From the NCBI GenBank assembly GCA_007280825.1, contig QYQI01000082.1:1-16024 (forward strand): 16,024 nucleotides of DNA, written 5' to 3'. Shown here one piece after another: positions 1-7,778 of the stretch. The first letter of the stretch is position 1; each line of letters begins with the position of its first letter. A model generated the notes under the pieces. It saw nothing but the letters and a program-made list of their open reading frames with translations, was not told the DNA's origin and searched no databases. This DNA is from Ignavibacteriales bacterium. GTDB taxonomy: Bacteria > Bacteroidota > Ignavibacteria > Ignavibacteriales > Melioribacteraceae. A program made the position numbers and the translations under genes.

Positions 1-1476
1 ATTGTAGAATTTGCCCGCGAATTAAATTCTCTTGATTATCAAATAATTGCAACTGGAAATACTTTTAAGCTTTTACAGAGTAATCAAATTAATTGTATTG
101 AGATCAAAGATTTTACCGGATTCCCTGAAATATTTGATGGTAGAGTTAAAACTATACATCCAAAAATCTTCGGCGGGATATTAATGCGTACTGATAACGA
201 TTCAGATATTAAGCAAGCTGAGCAAAATGATATTTACCCGATTGATGTTATTTGCGTAAACCTGTATCCCTTTCCTCAAGTTGTAAATAGAAACGATATT
301 TCGCTTGAAGATAAAATTGAGAACATAGATATTGGCGGGCCAAGTTTAATCCGTGCATCAGCAAAAAATTATGAACGCGTTTCTGTTCTAATCAATTCTT
401 CTCAGTACTCAGAATTTCTCAGCGAAATCAAAAAAGGAAAGGTAAGTGTAGAGACGAGAAAAAAATTAGCTTACGCCGCTTTCAGTTACACTTCATATTA
501 TGATACTCTGATTGCCAATTATTTCGAGAAAGAATTTAATCAACCGAAAGCTGCAATCAGGTTAAACTATAAGTCGTCGTTTGGTCTTCGATATGGTGAA
601 AACCCTCATCAAAGAGCTTACCTCTTTGGCGAGTTCGAAAATTATTTCAACATTCTTCATGGTAAAGAATTATCTTACAATAACATTGTTGATCTTACTG
701 CAGCTTATGAATTGGTAAATGATTTAGATAGTTGCGCTTGTGCGGTTATCAAGCATACTAATCCATGCGGCGCAGCTATCGGGAAAAATGTTTTGGATGC
801 ATATGAACGCGCACTTTCATGCGATCCGGTTTCTGCTTTTGGCGGAATTGTAGCATTCAATAAAGAAGTTGATGAAAACACTGCTGAAAAACTGAATGAA
901 TTATTCCTTGAAATTGTTATTGCGCCATCTTATTCTGAAAAGGCGATTGAGCAATTGAAAACTAAAAAGAACCGCAGAGTTATTAGTGTTAATAAAAATC
1001 AGTTTGATAATTCATTACAGATTAAATCTATCCCTGGTGGTTTGTTGGTTCAAGAGAAGGATAATTCAAAATTAAGTAATGATTCACTGAAGTTAGTTAC
1101 AACTAAAAAATATTCTGATAAGGAATTAAAAGATCTTAAATTTGCTTGGACAGTTTGTAAGCATACAAAGTCCAATGCGATTGTTTATGTGAAAGATGAA
1201 ATGACAATCGGTATCGGAGCCGGACAGATGTCGCGTATTGATTCGACAAAAATTGCTTCATCAAAAGCTAAACAGTTCGGGCATGATCTAAATGGAGCTG
1301 TTGCTGCTTCAGATGCTTTCTTTCCGTTTGCTGATGGATTATTAGAAATAATTTCTAATGGAATTACATCTATAATTCAACCCGGGGGATCTGTAAGGGA
1401 TGACGAAGTTATCGATGCTGCAAATGGAAAAAATATTTCAATGGTATTTACCGGGATTAGAAATTCTAAACACTAA
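1..1476 (+). CDS. purH: Bifunctional AICAR formyltransferase / IMP cyclohydrolase PurH (5' end outside window)
   Basis: PurH catalyses the last two steps of IMP synthesis: formylation of AICAR by 10-formyl-THF, then cyclisation. The frame is open from base 1 with no start in view, so the gene is partial. The 491 residues present begin at the IVEFAREL segment of the N-terminal MGS-like cyclohydrolase domain, so by comparison with about 530-residue homologues roughly 15-20 residues are missing. An internal ATG at 184 would cut that domain and is not the start. Visible family segments are TGFPEIFDGRVKT with HPK, VNLYPF, ENIDIGGP, and the AICAR-formyltransferase signatures LRYGENPHQ, KHTNPCG (Lys251 and His252 of the visible part, the catalytic Lys-His pair of the family) and ASDAFFPF. 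The stop lies 8 nt before mreB, which implies co-transcription with the cell-shape genes. No frameshift or missing key residue is seen. Confidence 0.96.
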   Translation: MVEFARELNSLDYQIIATGNTFKLLQSNQINCIEIKDFTGFPEIFDGRVKTIHPKIFGGILMRTDNDSDIKQAEQNDIYPIDVICVNLYPFPQVVNRNDISLEDKIENIDIGGPSLIRASAKNYERVSVLINSSQYSEFLSEIKKGKVSVETRKKLAYAAFSYTSYYDTLIANYFEKEFNQPKAAIRLNYKSSFGLRYGENPHQRAYLFGEFENYFNILHGKELSYNNIVDLTAAYELVNDLDSCACAVIKHTNPCGAAIGKNVLDAYERALSCDPVSAFGGIVAFNKEVDENTAEKLNELFLEIVIAPSYSEKAIEQLKTKKNRRVISVNKNQFDNSLQIKSIPGGLLVQEKDNSKLSNDSLKLVTTKKYSDKELKDLKFAWTVCKHTKSNAIVYVKDEMTIGIGAGQMSRIDSTKIASSKAKQFGHDLNGAVAASDAFFPFADGLLEIISNGITSIIQPGGSVRDDEVIDAANGKNISMVFTGIRNSKH

Positions 1477-1484
1477 GAGGAAAA

Positions 1485-2510
1485 ATGGGAATTTTTGATT
1501 TCTTTTCGACTGACATAGCAATTGACCTTGGCACTGCTAATACACTTATTTATATCAAAGGAAAAGGGATTGTTCTTAATGAACCATCAATAGTTGCTTT
1601 CGATAGAAACACAAAAAAAATTATCGAGCTTGGAAATAAAGCTAAAGAGATGCTAGGAAGAGAGCATCGAGAAATCCGCGTTACAAGACCTATGCGTGAT
1701 GGAGTGATTGCCGATTTTGAAATTGCCGAAGGTATGATTCGAGCTTTTATTAAAAAAGTTACACCTAACTCAGTAACTAGTAAAAGAATTGTAATTGCAG
1801 TTCCAAGCGGGGTAACTGAAGTTGAAAAAAGAGCAGTGCGTGATGCAGCAGAACACGCCGGTGCAAAAGAAGTTCATTTAATTGCAGAGCCAATGGCTGC
1901 GGCGATCGGAATAGGTATTGATGTTGAAGCTCCAGTTGGAAATATGATTATTGATATCGGTGGAGGTACAACTGAGATAGCAGTTATTGCTCTTGCCGGT
2001 ATAGTAAACGAAGAATCTGTTCGTATAGCAGGAGACGAAATGAATAATGCTATTATGCAGTTCTTCAAAAAGAATTATAATTTGTTGATTGGTGAAAGAA
2101 CAGGTGAATCAATCAAATGCGAAGTTGGCAGTGCTGTTCCGCTAAAAGAAGAAGTTACTATTCAAGTTAAAGGACGTGATCTTGTAGGTGGAATTCCTAA
2201 AACAGTTGAAGTTAGTTCCGTTGAAATTAGAGAAGCATTAAATGAAAATATTTCCCAAATTGTTGAAGCTGTTAAACAAACACTTGAAAGAACTCCTCCC
2301 GAACTTTCAGCAGACATACTTGATAGAGGTGTTATGTTAACCGGCGGTGGAGCGTTATTAAAAGGACTTGATGAGCGCATCAGAATGGAAACCAACCTGC
2401 CTGTACATGTTGCCGATGATCCACTGACAGCGGTTGTACGCGGTGCTGGACGTGCTATCGAGAATTTAAATAAATACTCTAAGGTGTTCATTCGTAAAAG
2501 AACTTATTAA
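1485..2510 (+). CDS. mreB: Rod-shape actin homologue MreB
   Basis: MreB is a bacterial actin that polymerises on the inner membrane face and guides lateral wall synthesis. The 341-aa length is normal for the family. The actin-fold nucleotide motifs are intact: phosphate-1 loop DLGTANTL (residues 14-21), phosphate-2 loop DIGGGTTEIAV (157-167), and the adenosine-site GGGALLKGL (287-295). The HLIAEPMAAAIG segment typical of MreB is at about 131-142. The N-terminus MGIFDFFSTD resembles the short amphipathic membrane-targeting leader of MreBs. The ATG at 1485 follows a GAGG Shine-Dalgarno (1477-1480). It follows purH by 8 nt and its TAA overlaps the mreC ATG by 1 nt (TAATG), so translation is probably coupled. 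Confidence 0.98.
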   Translation: MGIFDFFSTDIAIDLGTANTLIYIKGKGIVLNEPSIVAFDRNTKKIIELGNKAKEMLGREHREIRVTRPMRDGVIADFEIAEGMIRAFIKKVTPNSVTSKRIVIAVPSGVTEVEKRAVRDAAEHAGAKEVHLIAEPMAAAIGIGIDVEAPVGNMIIDIGGGTTEIAVIALAGIVNEESVRIAGDEMNNAIMQFFKKNYNLLIGERTGESIKCEVGSAVPLKEEVTIQVKGRDLVGGIPKTVEVSSVEIREALNENISQIVEAVKQTLERTPPELSADILDRGVMLTGGGALLKGLDERIRMETNLPVHVADDPLTAVVRGAGRAIENLNKYSKVFIRKRTY

Positions 2511-3337
2511 TGAGAAATTTTTTTAGACGACTTGTTTCAGATTATAAAGAGTATCTTCTACTAGTAGTTCTATCCATAATTAGTCTCACAATTTTAGCTC
2601 AGAATGAAAAACCAACGGCAAAACATTTGAAAACTTTTGCTCTCGGTAATTTTGCAGTAGTAAATGAAATTACAAACTCGATTGTATCAATCTTCAAGCG
2701 CGATGAATCCTCCGATGATTTAAGAAATGAAAATGCACATTTAATGCTAGAGTTAAACCGGTTACGAAAATACCATATTGAAAATGAAGAATTACGCTCG
2801 ATGATCGCATTTAAGGATACAAGTAATTATCCTCTAATTCCCGCTAAAATTATTTCGAAACTTGTTACAAAAAGCCAGGGCAATTTTATTGTTAACAGAG
2901 GATCAAATAATGAAATTAGAAAAGGAATGCCGGTTATTAATGCTAATGGTTTGATCGGATTGATTATGGATGTGACTGAAAATTATTCTGTTGTTCAAAA
3001 TTTGTACAATAGTAATTTAAGTATAGCTGTAACACTACAGCGGACAAACGTTGATGGTATTTTAAATTATGACGGCAACAATCTTATCATTAAGGATATA
3101 CCAACTACGTATGATGTACAAATCGGAGATATTATTGAAACTTCAGACTTTAGTTCTCTTTTTCCTCCTTCGATTCCAATTGGGATTGTGTCGAAAAAGG
3201 AATCGAATATACTTGGACTACTTCATAACATAACAGTTGAACCATTTGCAAACATTTCTGCTGCAAATAATTTATTTATCCTAAAAATTATTCCAAGTAA
3301 GCAGATCAATCAACTTGAAATGAATTTAATTAAATAG
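2510..3337 (+). CDS. mreC: Rod-shape-determining protein MreC
   Basis: MreC is a bitopic membrane protein that links MreB filaments to PBP2/RodA in the periplasm and is thought to activate PBP2. The 275 residues show a short basic cytoplasmic N-terminus, one transmembrane helix (about 14-30, LLLVVLSIISLTILA), a heptad-like coiled coil (about 68-95, rich in Glu, Leu and Asn) and a beta-rich periplasmic part. The latter contains the family-like segment NRGSNNEIRKGMPVIN followed by NGLIGLI. The start is fixed by the 1-nt overlap with the mreB stop; no strong Shine-Dalgarno is visible, so termination-reinitiation is likely. mreD follows after 7 nt. Confidence 0.93.
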   Translation: MRNFFRRLVSDYKEYLLLVVLSIISLTILAQNEKPTAKHLKTFALGNFAVVNEITNSIVSIFKRDESSDDLRNENAHLMLELNRLRKYHIENEELRSMIAFKDTSNYPLIPAKIISKLVTKSQGNFIVNRGSNNEIRKGMPVINANGLIGLIMDVTENYSVVQNLYNSNLSIAVTLQRTNVDGILNYDGNNLIIKDIPTTYDVQIGDIIETSDFSSLFPPSIPIGIVSKKESNILGLLHNITVEPFANISAANNLFILKIIPSKQINQLEMNLIK

Positions 3338-3344
3338 TGTTTGA

Positions 3345-3830
3345 ATGAATATCCAAAACCTAAAACCAATTTTATTTTTTATTCCTCTTGCTGTAATTCA
3401 GCTGGTAATAGTCCCATTAATTTCGATAAGTAACATTGCCCCGAATTTAGTTTTTATTTTAATAGCTTATTTTACGTTGAGACACGGACAGAGTTATGGA
3501 ATAATCCTTGGATTTATTTTGGGTTTTCTTTTGGATATTATCTCGGGAGGATTGATTGGCGCATTTATGTTCTCATTTACTTTATCGGCATTTGTAGTAG
3601 GATATTTTTATGGTGAGAATAAAATAGATATTAATATTTCTACTTACTTTTTCTTGATTATTTTATTTGTATGCGGAAGTATAAATTCGTTTGTGTACGC
3701 TGTTATATCTAATTCGAATTCAAACATAAGTTTATTTTTTATGATGCTTGAAGAAGGAATTTTACCGGGATTGTACACAGCTCTTTTTGGATTGCCAATT
3801 GTAATCTTTCATCCGAAAGAAGGAATTTAA
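3345..3830 (+). CDS. mreD: Rod-shape-determining membrane protein MreD
   Basis: MreD is a small integral membrane component of the elongasome, and its mechanistic role is poorly defined. The 161-aa product is almost wholly hydrophobic, with about five predicted transmembrane stretches: roughly 8-27, 30-45, 50-75, 78-92 and 98-120, plus a C-terminal hydrophobic segment. It has few charged residues outside short loops. MreD sequences are poorly conserved, so the call rests on length, topology and position between mreC and mrdA, which is the canonical order. The ATG at 3345 is the only good start, because an in-frame TGA lies just upstream at 3342. The TAA overlaps the mrdA ATG by 1 nt. Confidence 0.9.
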   Translation: MNIQNLKPILFFIPLAVIQLVIVPLISISNIAPNLVFILIAYFTLRHGQSYGIILGFILGFLLDIISGGLIGAFMFSFTLSAFVVGYFYGENKIDINISTYFFLIILFVCGSINSFVYAVISNSNSNISLFFMMLEEGILPGLYTALFGLPIVIFHPKEGI

Positions 3831-5647
3831 TGGACGATAATTATTTCGGTTCATATTTTAGAAGAAGAATTGTATTTATATTTATGATCGGCTTTTCTGC
3901 GGTCTCTATTACACAATTATTTAATATGCAGATTCTTGAACAACCATCATACTCAGAAAAATCTGATGAGAATAGTGTAAAGCCGATCTATCAAACTGCA
4001 CCGCGCGGTGTATTCTTCGACCGGAATCATAAAGTCCTGGTTGGGAATAAACCATCATTTACTCTTCGTATTACACCTTCTACATATGATAAAAAATTAA
4101 CTCCATACATTGAAGCAATACTTGGTACAAGTCCCGGTTACATAGATAGAATCTTGAAACAAAATGAATCATACTCAAAATTTATTCCTCGCAGAATTGC
4201 AAAAGATGTTAGTTTTAAAGTTATCGCTTGGTATGAAGAAAATTCATCTAAACTGCACGGTGTAGATTATATAATGGAAACTCAACGTGATTATTCTTTT
4301 GGTATAATAGGTTCTCATATGTTCGGTTATACAAAAGAAATTCCTATGGAAACTTACCTACATAGGAAAAATGAATATGATATTGGCGATAACATAGGTT
4401 TTGGAGGAATAGAAAAAACTTACGAAGATTATCTACGCGGAGATAAAGGAATTAAGTACATGCTTGTTGATTCAAAACAGAAAACTATCGGCAGGTACAA
4501 GAATGGTGAAGAAGATCAAACAACTGTTAAAGGCGACGATTTAATTTTGACAATTGATAAAGATGCGCAGAGTGTAGCCGAAGAAGCATTTAAGGATAAA
4601 AGAGGTGCTGTTGTTGCTATTGAGCCGTCTACCGGTGAGATAATTGCGTTCTTAAGTGCGCCTCAATATGATCTGCAAGATTTTGCTAAAGTTACTACAA
4701 ATGAAGTATGGAGAGATTTAAATAATAATCCCGACAAGCCGATGTTCAATCGAGCTTCAATGTCAACATTTGCACCGGGTTCTACTTTCAAAATGATCTC
4801 TGCAATTGCAGCTTTGGAAGAAGGAATAATTGATACTAATTTTAAAGTTACCTGCGGTGGAGGTTATCAGTTTGGTGATAGGTATTTTAAATGTTTACAC
4901 GTTCATGGGACCGTTAATGTTCAAACCTCGATAGAAAAATCATGCAACACATTTTATTATACGCTGGTTAATAAAATCGGTCTTGATCTTTGGTCTAAAT
5001 ACGCAAAGAAATTTGGTTTCGGAAGTAAATCCAGAATAGATATTCCGGAAGAAGCTGCTGGAATTGTTCCATCAAATGATTATTATAATAAAGTTTACGG
5101 AAAAAACGGCTGGACTAAAGGATTTGTCATTAGTTTAGGAATCGGTCAAGGTGAACTAAATGTTACACCACTTCAACTTGCTCAATACGCTGCACTCTTT
5201 GCTAACTCCGGAAAATCTGCCAGACCACATTTCTTAAAAGGTTATACTGACACTCGAACAAATCAGTATGTCGAAGTGAAACCTCAAACGTATGATATAG
5301 GAATTAGTAAAAAGTCATTCGATATAGTACGGCGTGCAATGTACCTTGTAGTTAATGGTGCAGGTACAGCTACAAATATTAAATCTGATGAATTGCAGAT
5401 ATCAGGTAAAACTGGTACTGCTCAGAATCCGCATGGTAAAGAACATGCATTATTTATTGGATTCGCTCCTTATAACAATCCTAAAATTGCAATTGCAGTT
5501 TTAGTTGAGAATGCTGGATTTGGAAGTACAATTGCTGCACCAATTGCGCGCGATATAATTAAAGCATATTTGATAAAGGGAAATAAAGAAGGAAATAAAA
5601 ACCTCGCTGCTTCAACTAATATACAGGAGGAACGGATTGCACATTAA
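3830..5647 (+). CDS. mrdA: Penicillin-binding protein 2, elongasome DD-transpeptidase
   Basis: PBP2 is a class B penicillin-binding protein that cross-links peptidoglycan during lateral growth in partnership with RodA. The 605-aa length is typical. Visible in order are an N-terminal membrane anchor (about 13-31), a PBP dimerisation/pedestal region starting at the segment TAPRGVFFDRN, and the transpeptidase domain. All three active-site motifs are present: STFK with nucleophile Ser318 and Lys321, SCN (371-373), and KTG (527-529, followed by TAQNPHG). The start ATG overlaps the mreD stop by 1 nt and is preceded by a GAAGGA-type Shine-Dalgarno. Its last 11 nt overlap rodA, and the rodA ribosome-binding site lies inside this gene. 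No key residue is missing. Confidence 0.97.
   Translation: MDDNYFGSYFRRRIVFIFMIGFSAVSITQLFNMQILEQPSYSEKSDENSVKPIYQTAPRGVFFDRNHKVLVGNKPSFTLRITPSTYDKKLTPYIEAILGTSPGYIDRILKQNESYSKFIPRRIAKDVSFKVIAWYEENSSKLHGVDYIMETQRDYSFGIIGSHMFGYTKEIPMETYLHRKNEYDIGDNIGFGGIEKTYEDYLRGDKGIKYMLVDSKQKTIGRYKNGEEDQTTVKGDDLILTIDKDAQSVAEEAFKDKRGAVVAIEPSTGEIIAFLSAPQYDLQDFAKVTTNEVWRDLNNNPDKPMFNRASMSTFAPGSTFKMISAIAALEEGIIDTNFKVTCGGGYQFGDRYFKCLHVHGTVNVQTSIEKSCNTFYYTLVNKIGLDLWSKYAKKFGFGSKSRIDIPEEAAGIVPSNDYYNKVYGKNGWTKGFVISLGIGQGELNVTPLQLAQYAALFANSGKSARPHFLKGYTDTRTNQYVEVKPQTYDIGISKKSFDIVRRAMYLVVNGAGTATNIKSDELQISGKTGTAQNPHGKEHALFIGFAPYNNPKIAIAVLVENAGFGSTIAAPIARDIIKAYLIKGNKEGNKNLAASTNIQEERIAH
5625..5630 (+). promoter_or_regulatory. 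Shine-Dalgarno of rodA inside the mrdA 3' end
   Basis: The sequence AGGAGG (extended to CAGGAGG from 5624) ends 6 nt before the TTG at 5637. It is one of the two strongest ribosome-binding sites in the window and decides the rodA start, because no in-frame ATG exists near the expected N-terminus. It lies within mrdA codons, so PBP2-translating ribosomes pass over it. Confidence 0.85.
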
Positions 5648-6866
5648 TTATAAATTACAGGATAGATTTGATCTTGCAATTTTTATCCCCATGATAATTC
5701 TTGTTATTTTTGGTTTGCTCGCTATTTATAGTTCAACATATAATCATCCTACAGCTAGCGGAAATTTTCAGAAGCAATTGGTTTTTGCTATTGTAGCAAT
5801 CATTGCATTCTTTATTACATTCTCGTTACCTCAACAATTATTCAAATCATTTGCTATACCTGTTTTCTTCGCATCTTTATTTTTTCTTTTAGCTGTGCTT
5901 GTAATTGGTAAAACAATTTATGGTGCTAAAAGTTGGTTCGGCATTGGCGGATTCGGATTTCAGCCGTCTGAACTTGCGAAACTTGGTACGATTCTAATGT
6001 TAGCGTATTGGCTTACTTATAAAAACCGTGATATAAATAATCTTTTAGATATTGGAGTTGCTCTCGCAATCGGTTTTGTTCCAATCATGTTGATTATGCT
6101 TGAACCTGATATGGGTACTTCAATTGTATTTGCAATTATTACAATATCATTAATTTTTTGGAGTGGAATAAGTTTATTTGGTCTATTCGTTGTACTATCG
6201 CCGGGGTTTGTTGTGTTTGCATCTTTATTCGGAGTCTATGCTTTTACTGCTGCGCTGCTTTTGATTGTTGCCGCTTTATTTTTTTTCAAGAGAGATTTAT
6301 TTAATAGCGTTACGGTTTTCATAATTAATCTCTCGGCAGGTTTCTTTTTTGATTACGCATTTAAAATACTTAAACCTCACCAACAAAAAAGAATTGCTTC
6401 ATTTCTTGATCCATCAGCAGATCCATTAGGTTCAGGTTACAATGCTCTTCAGGCAAAAGTTGCAATCGGTTCTGGCGGCTTTTTCGGAAAAGGTTACTTG
6501 CATGGCAATCAAACTCAGTTAAGATATATCCCTGAACAATGGACTGATTTTATTTATTGTGTAATTGGAGAAGAATTTGGATTTATTGGCAGTGTACTTA
6601 TCATAACATTATTCTTGATAATATTTTTAAGATTATTCAAACTTTCTGCAACTGCCAAAGATAAATTTAGTGTACTGATAATTATCGGCGTCCTAACTTT
6701 ATTATTCTCACACTTTGCAATCAATGTTGGAATGAATCTTGGCATAACACCGGTTATTGGATTGCCTCTTCCGTTTTTAAGTTATGGGGGAAGTTCTTTA
6801 CTTATAAATATGGTTATGTTAGGTATAGTAATGAATATTTACAGGAACAGAAAACTTCATACTTAG
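5637..6866 (+). CDS. rodA: SEDS peptidoglycan glycosyltransferase RodA (TTG start)
   Basis: RodA polymerises lipid II into glycan strands for lateral wall growth, with PBP2 as cross-linking partner. The 409-aa protein is polytopic (about ten hydrophobic segments). It carries SEDS signatures: GFQPSELAKLG (about 107-117), LEPDMGTS (155-162), GSGGFFGKG (278-286), the extracellular-loop catalytic Asp in WTDFIYCVIGEE (Asp304, equivalent by motif to E. coli RodA Asp262), and GLPLPFLSYGGSS near the C-terminus. It starts at TTG 5637, within mrdA (11-nt overlap), directed by AGGAGG at 5625-5630. The central hydrophobic stretch at about 176-215 is long and Phe/Leu-rich but keeps the reading frame. pyrF follows after 6 nt. 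Confidence 0.96.
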   Translation: MHINYKLQDRFDLAIFIPMIILVIFGLLAIYSSTYNHPTASGNFQKQLVFAIVAIIAFFITFSLPQQLFKSFAIPVFFASLFFLLAVLVIGKTIYGAKSWFGIGGFGFQPSELAKLGTILMLAYWLTYKNRDINNLLDIGVALAIGFVPIMLIMLEPDMGTSIVFAIITISLIFWSGISLFGLFVVLSPGFVVFASLFGVYAFTAALLLIVAALFFFKRDLFNSVTVFIINLSAGFFFDYAFKILKPHQQKRIASFLDPSADPLGSGYNALQAKVAIGSGGFFGKGYLHGNQTQLRYIPEQWTDFIYCVIGEEFGFIGSVLIITLFLIIFLRLFKLSATAKDKFSVLIIIGVLTLLFSHFAINVGMNLGITPVIGLPLPFLSYGGSSLLINMVMLGIVMNIYRNRKLHT

Positions 6867-6872
6867 AATATT

Positions 6873-7679
6873 ATGACTGCACAGCAAAAACTTCAGCAAA
6901 AATTAAATCAAAGCTTGCATATTTGTGTCGGACTTGATACGGATTTCAATAAAATTCCACAACATTTACAAAATAACTCTTCTCCAATTGTTGAGTTTAA
7001 TAAAATCATTATAGAGAACACTTGCAAAGAAGTAGCCGCTTATAAAATCAATTTTGCTTTTTATGAAAAGGACGGCACAAAAGGGATTGATAACTTATAC
7101 AAAACATTAGAACTCATTCCCAATGATGTTTTAACTATAGCCGATGCAAAACGTGGCGATATCGGTAATACATCACAAATGTATGCGCAATCTATTTATC
7201 ATCACTTCAAATTTGATTCTATAACTCTTCACCCTTATATGGGATTCGATTCATTAAGTCCATTTCTCGATTATAAAGACAAAATAAATTTTATTCTTGC
7301 TCTTACTTCCAATAAAGGTTCCGAAGATTTTGAAAAATTAAAACTTTCTGAAGGGAAATTTCTCTATCAAAAAGTAATTGAAAAAGTTAACGAGTGGAAT
7401 AAAAATCAAAATTGCGGAATTGTTTTTGGTGCGACAAATTCATCAGAGCTTAGAGATAATATTTCTAGTTTTAAGAACTTACCTATATTAGTGCCCGGAG
7501 TTGGTGTTCAAGGTGGAAGTTTGGAAAAAGTCGTAAGAATATTTAAGGAAAATAACTCCAATCAATTTCTGATCAATGTAAGCCGGTCTCTTATCTATTC
7601 TGATCCAACAATAAATTTCGCAACAACCACTTCTAGAATAATTAAAGACTACAACTCGCTTATTAGATCCTTATCATAA
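6873..7679 (+). CDS. pyrF: Orotidine 5'-phosphate decarboxylase (long, type 2 PyrF)
   Basis: PyrF decarboxylates OMP to UMP, the last step of de novo pyrimidine synthesis. The 268-aa length and overall pattern match the longer type 2 group of OMP decarboxylases. Visible are the substrate-binding strand CVGLDTDFNKIP (about 18-29), the segment YKINFAFYE, and the catalytic Asp-x-Lys-x-x-Asp charge network in DAKRGDIGNT (Asp91, Lys93, Asp96). Further on are the TLHPYMGFDSL segment and the phosphate-loop-like LVPGVGVQGG followed by NVSRSLIYS. It starts 6 nt after the rodA stop without a clear Shine-Dalgarno, so it is probably read from the same transcript. Its position behind the Rod genes mirrors purH in front of them. 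Confidence 0.95.
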   Translation: MTAQQKLQQKLNQSLHICVGLDTDFNKIPQHLQNNSSPIVEFNKIIIENTCKEVAAYKINFAFYEKDGTKGIDNLYKTLELIPNDVLTIADAKRGDIGNTSQMYAQSIYHHFKFDSITLHPYMGFDSLSPFLDYKDKINFILALTSNKGSEDFEKLKLSEGKFLYQKVIEKVNEWNKNQNCGIVFGATNSSELRDNISSFKNLPILVPGVGVQGGSLEKVVRIFKENNSNQFLINVSRSLIYSDPTINFATTTSRIIKDYNSLIRSLS

Positions 7680-7778
7680 AAGATTGATAGCTTTTACCAC
7701 GGTATTATATTAAATTTTAATTGAAAAATGATTTAGTTGAAGTGTAATCTAAAGCGCAATTCAATCCTCAATTATAAC

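Noticed and set aside
2162..2491. Open frame antisense to mreB
   Set aside because: It mirrors mreB codons, has no domain and no ribosome site.
7677..7696. TAAAAG...CTTTTA inverted repeat after pyrF as a terminator
   Set aside because: Only 6 mostly A-T pairs with an 8-nt loop and no following T-run; too weak for an intrinsic terminator.
7737..7778. TTG at 7737 as the start of the DUF2851 gene
   Set aside because: The extra 14 residues are basic and Asn-rich, unlike the family N-terminus, and no ribosome site precedes the TTG. The ATG at 7779 fits better, though the TTG is not excluded.
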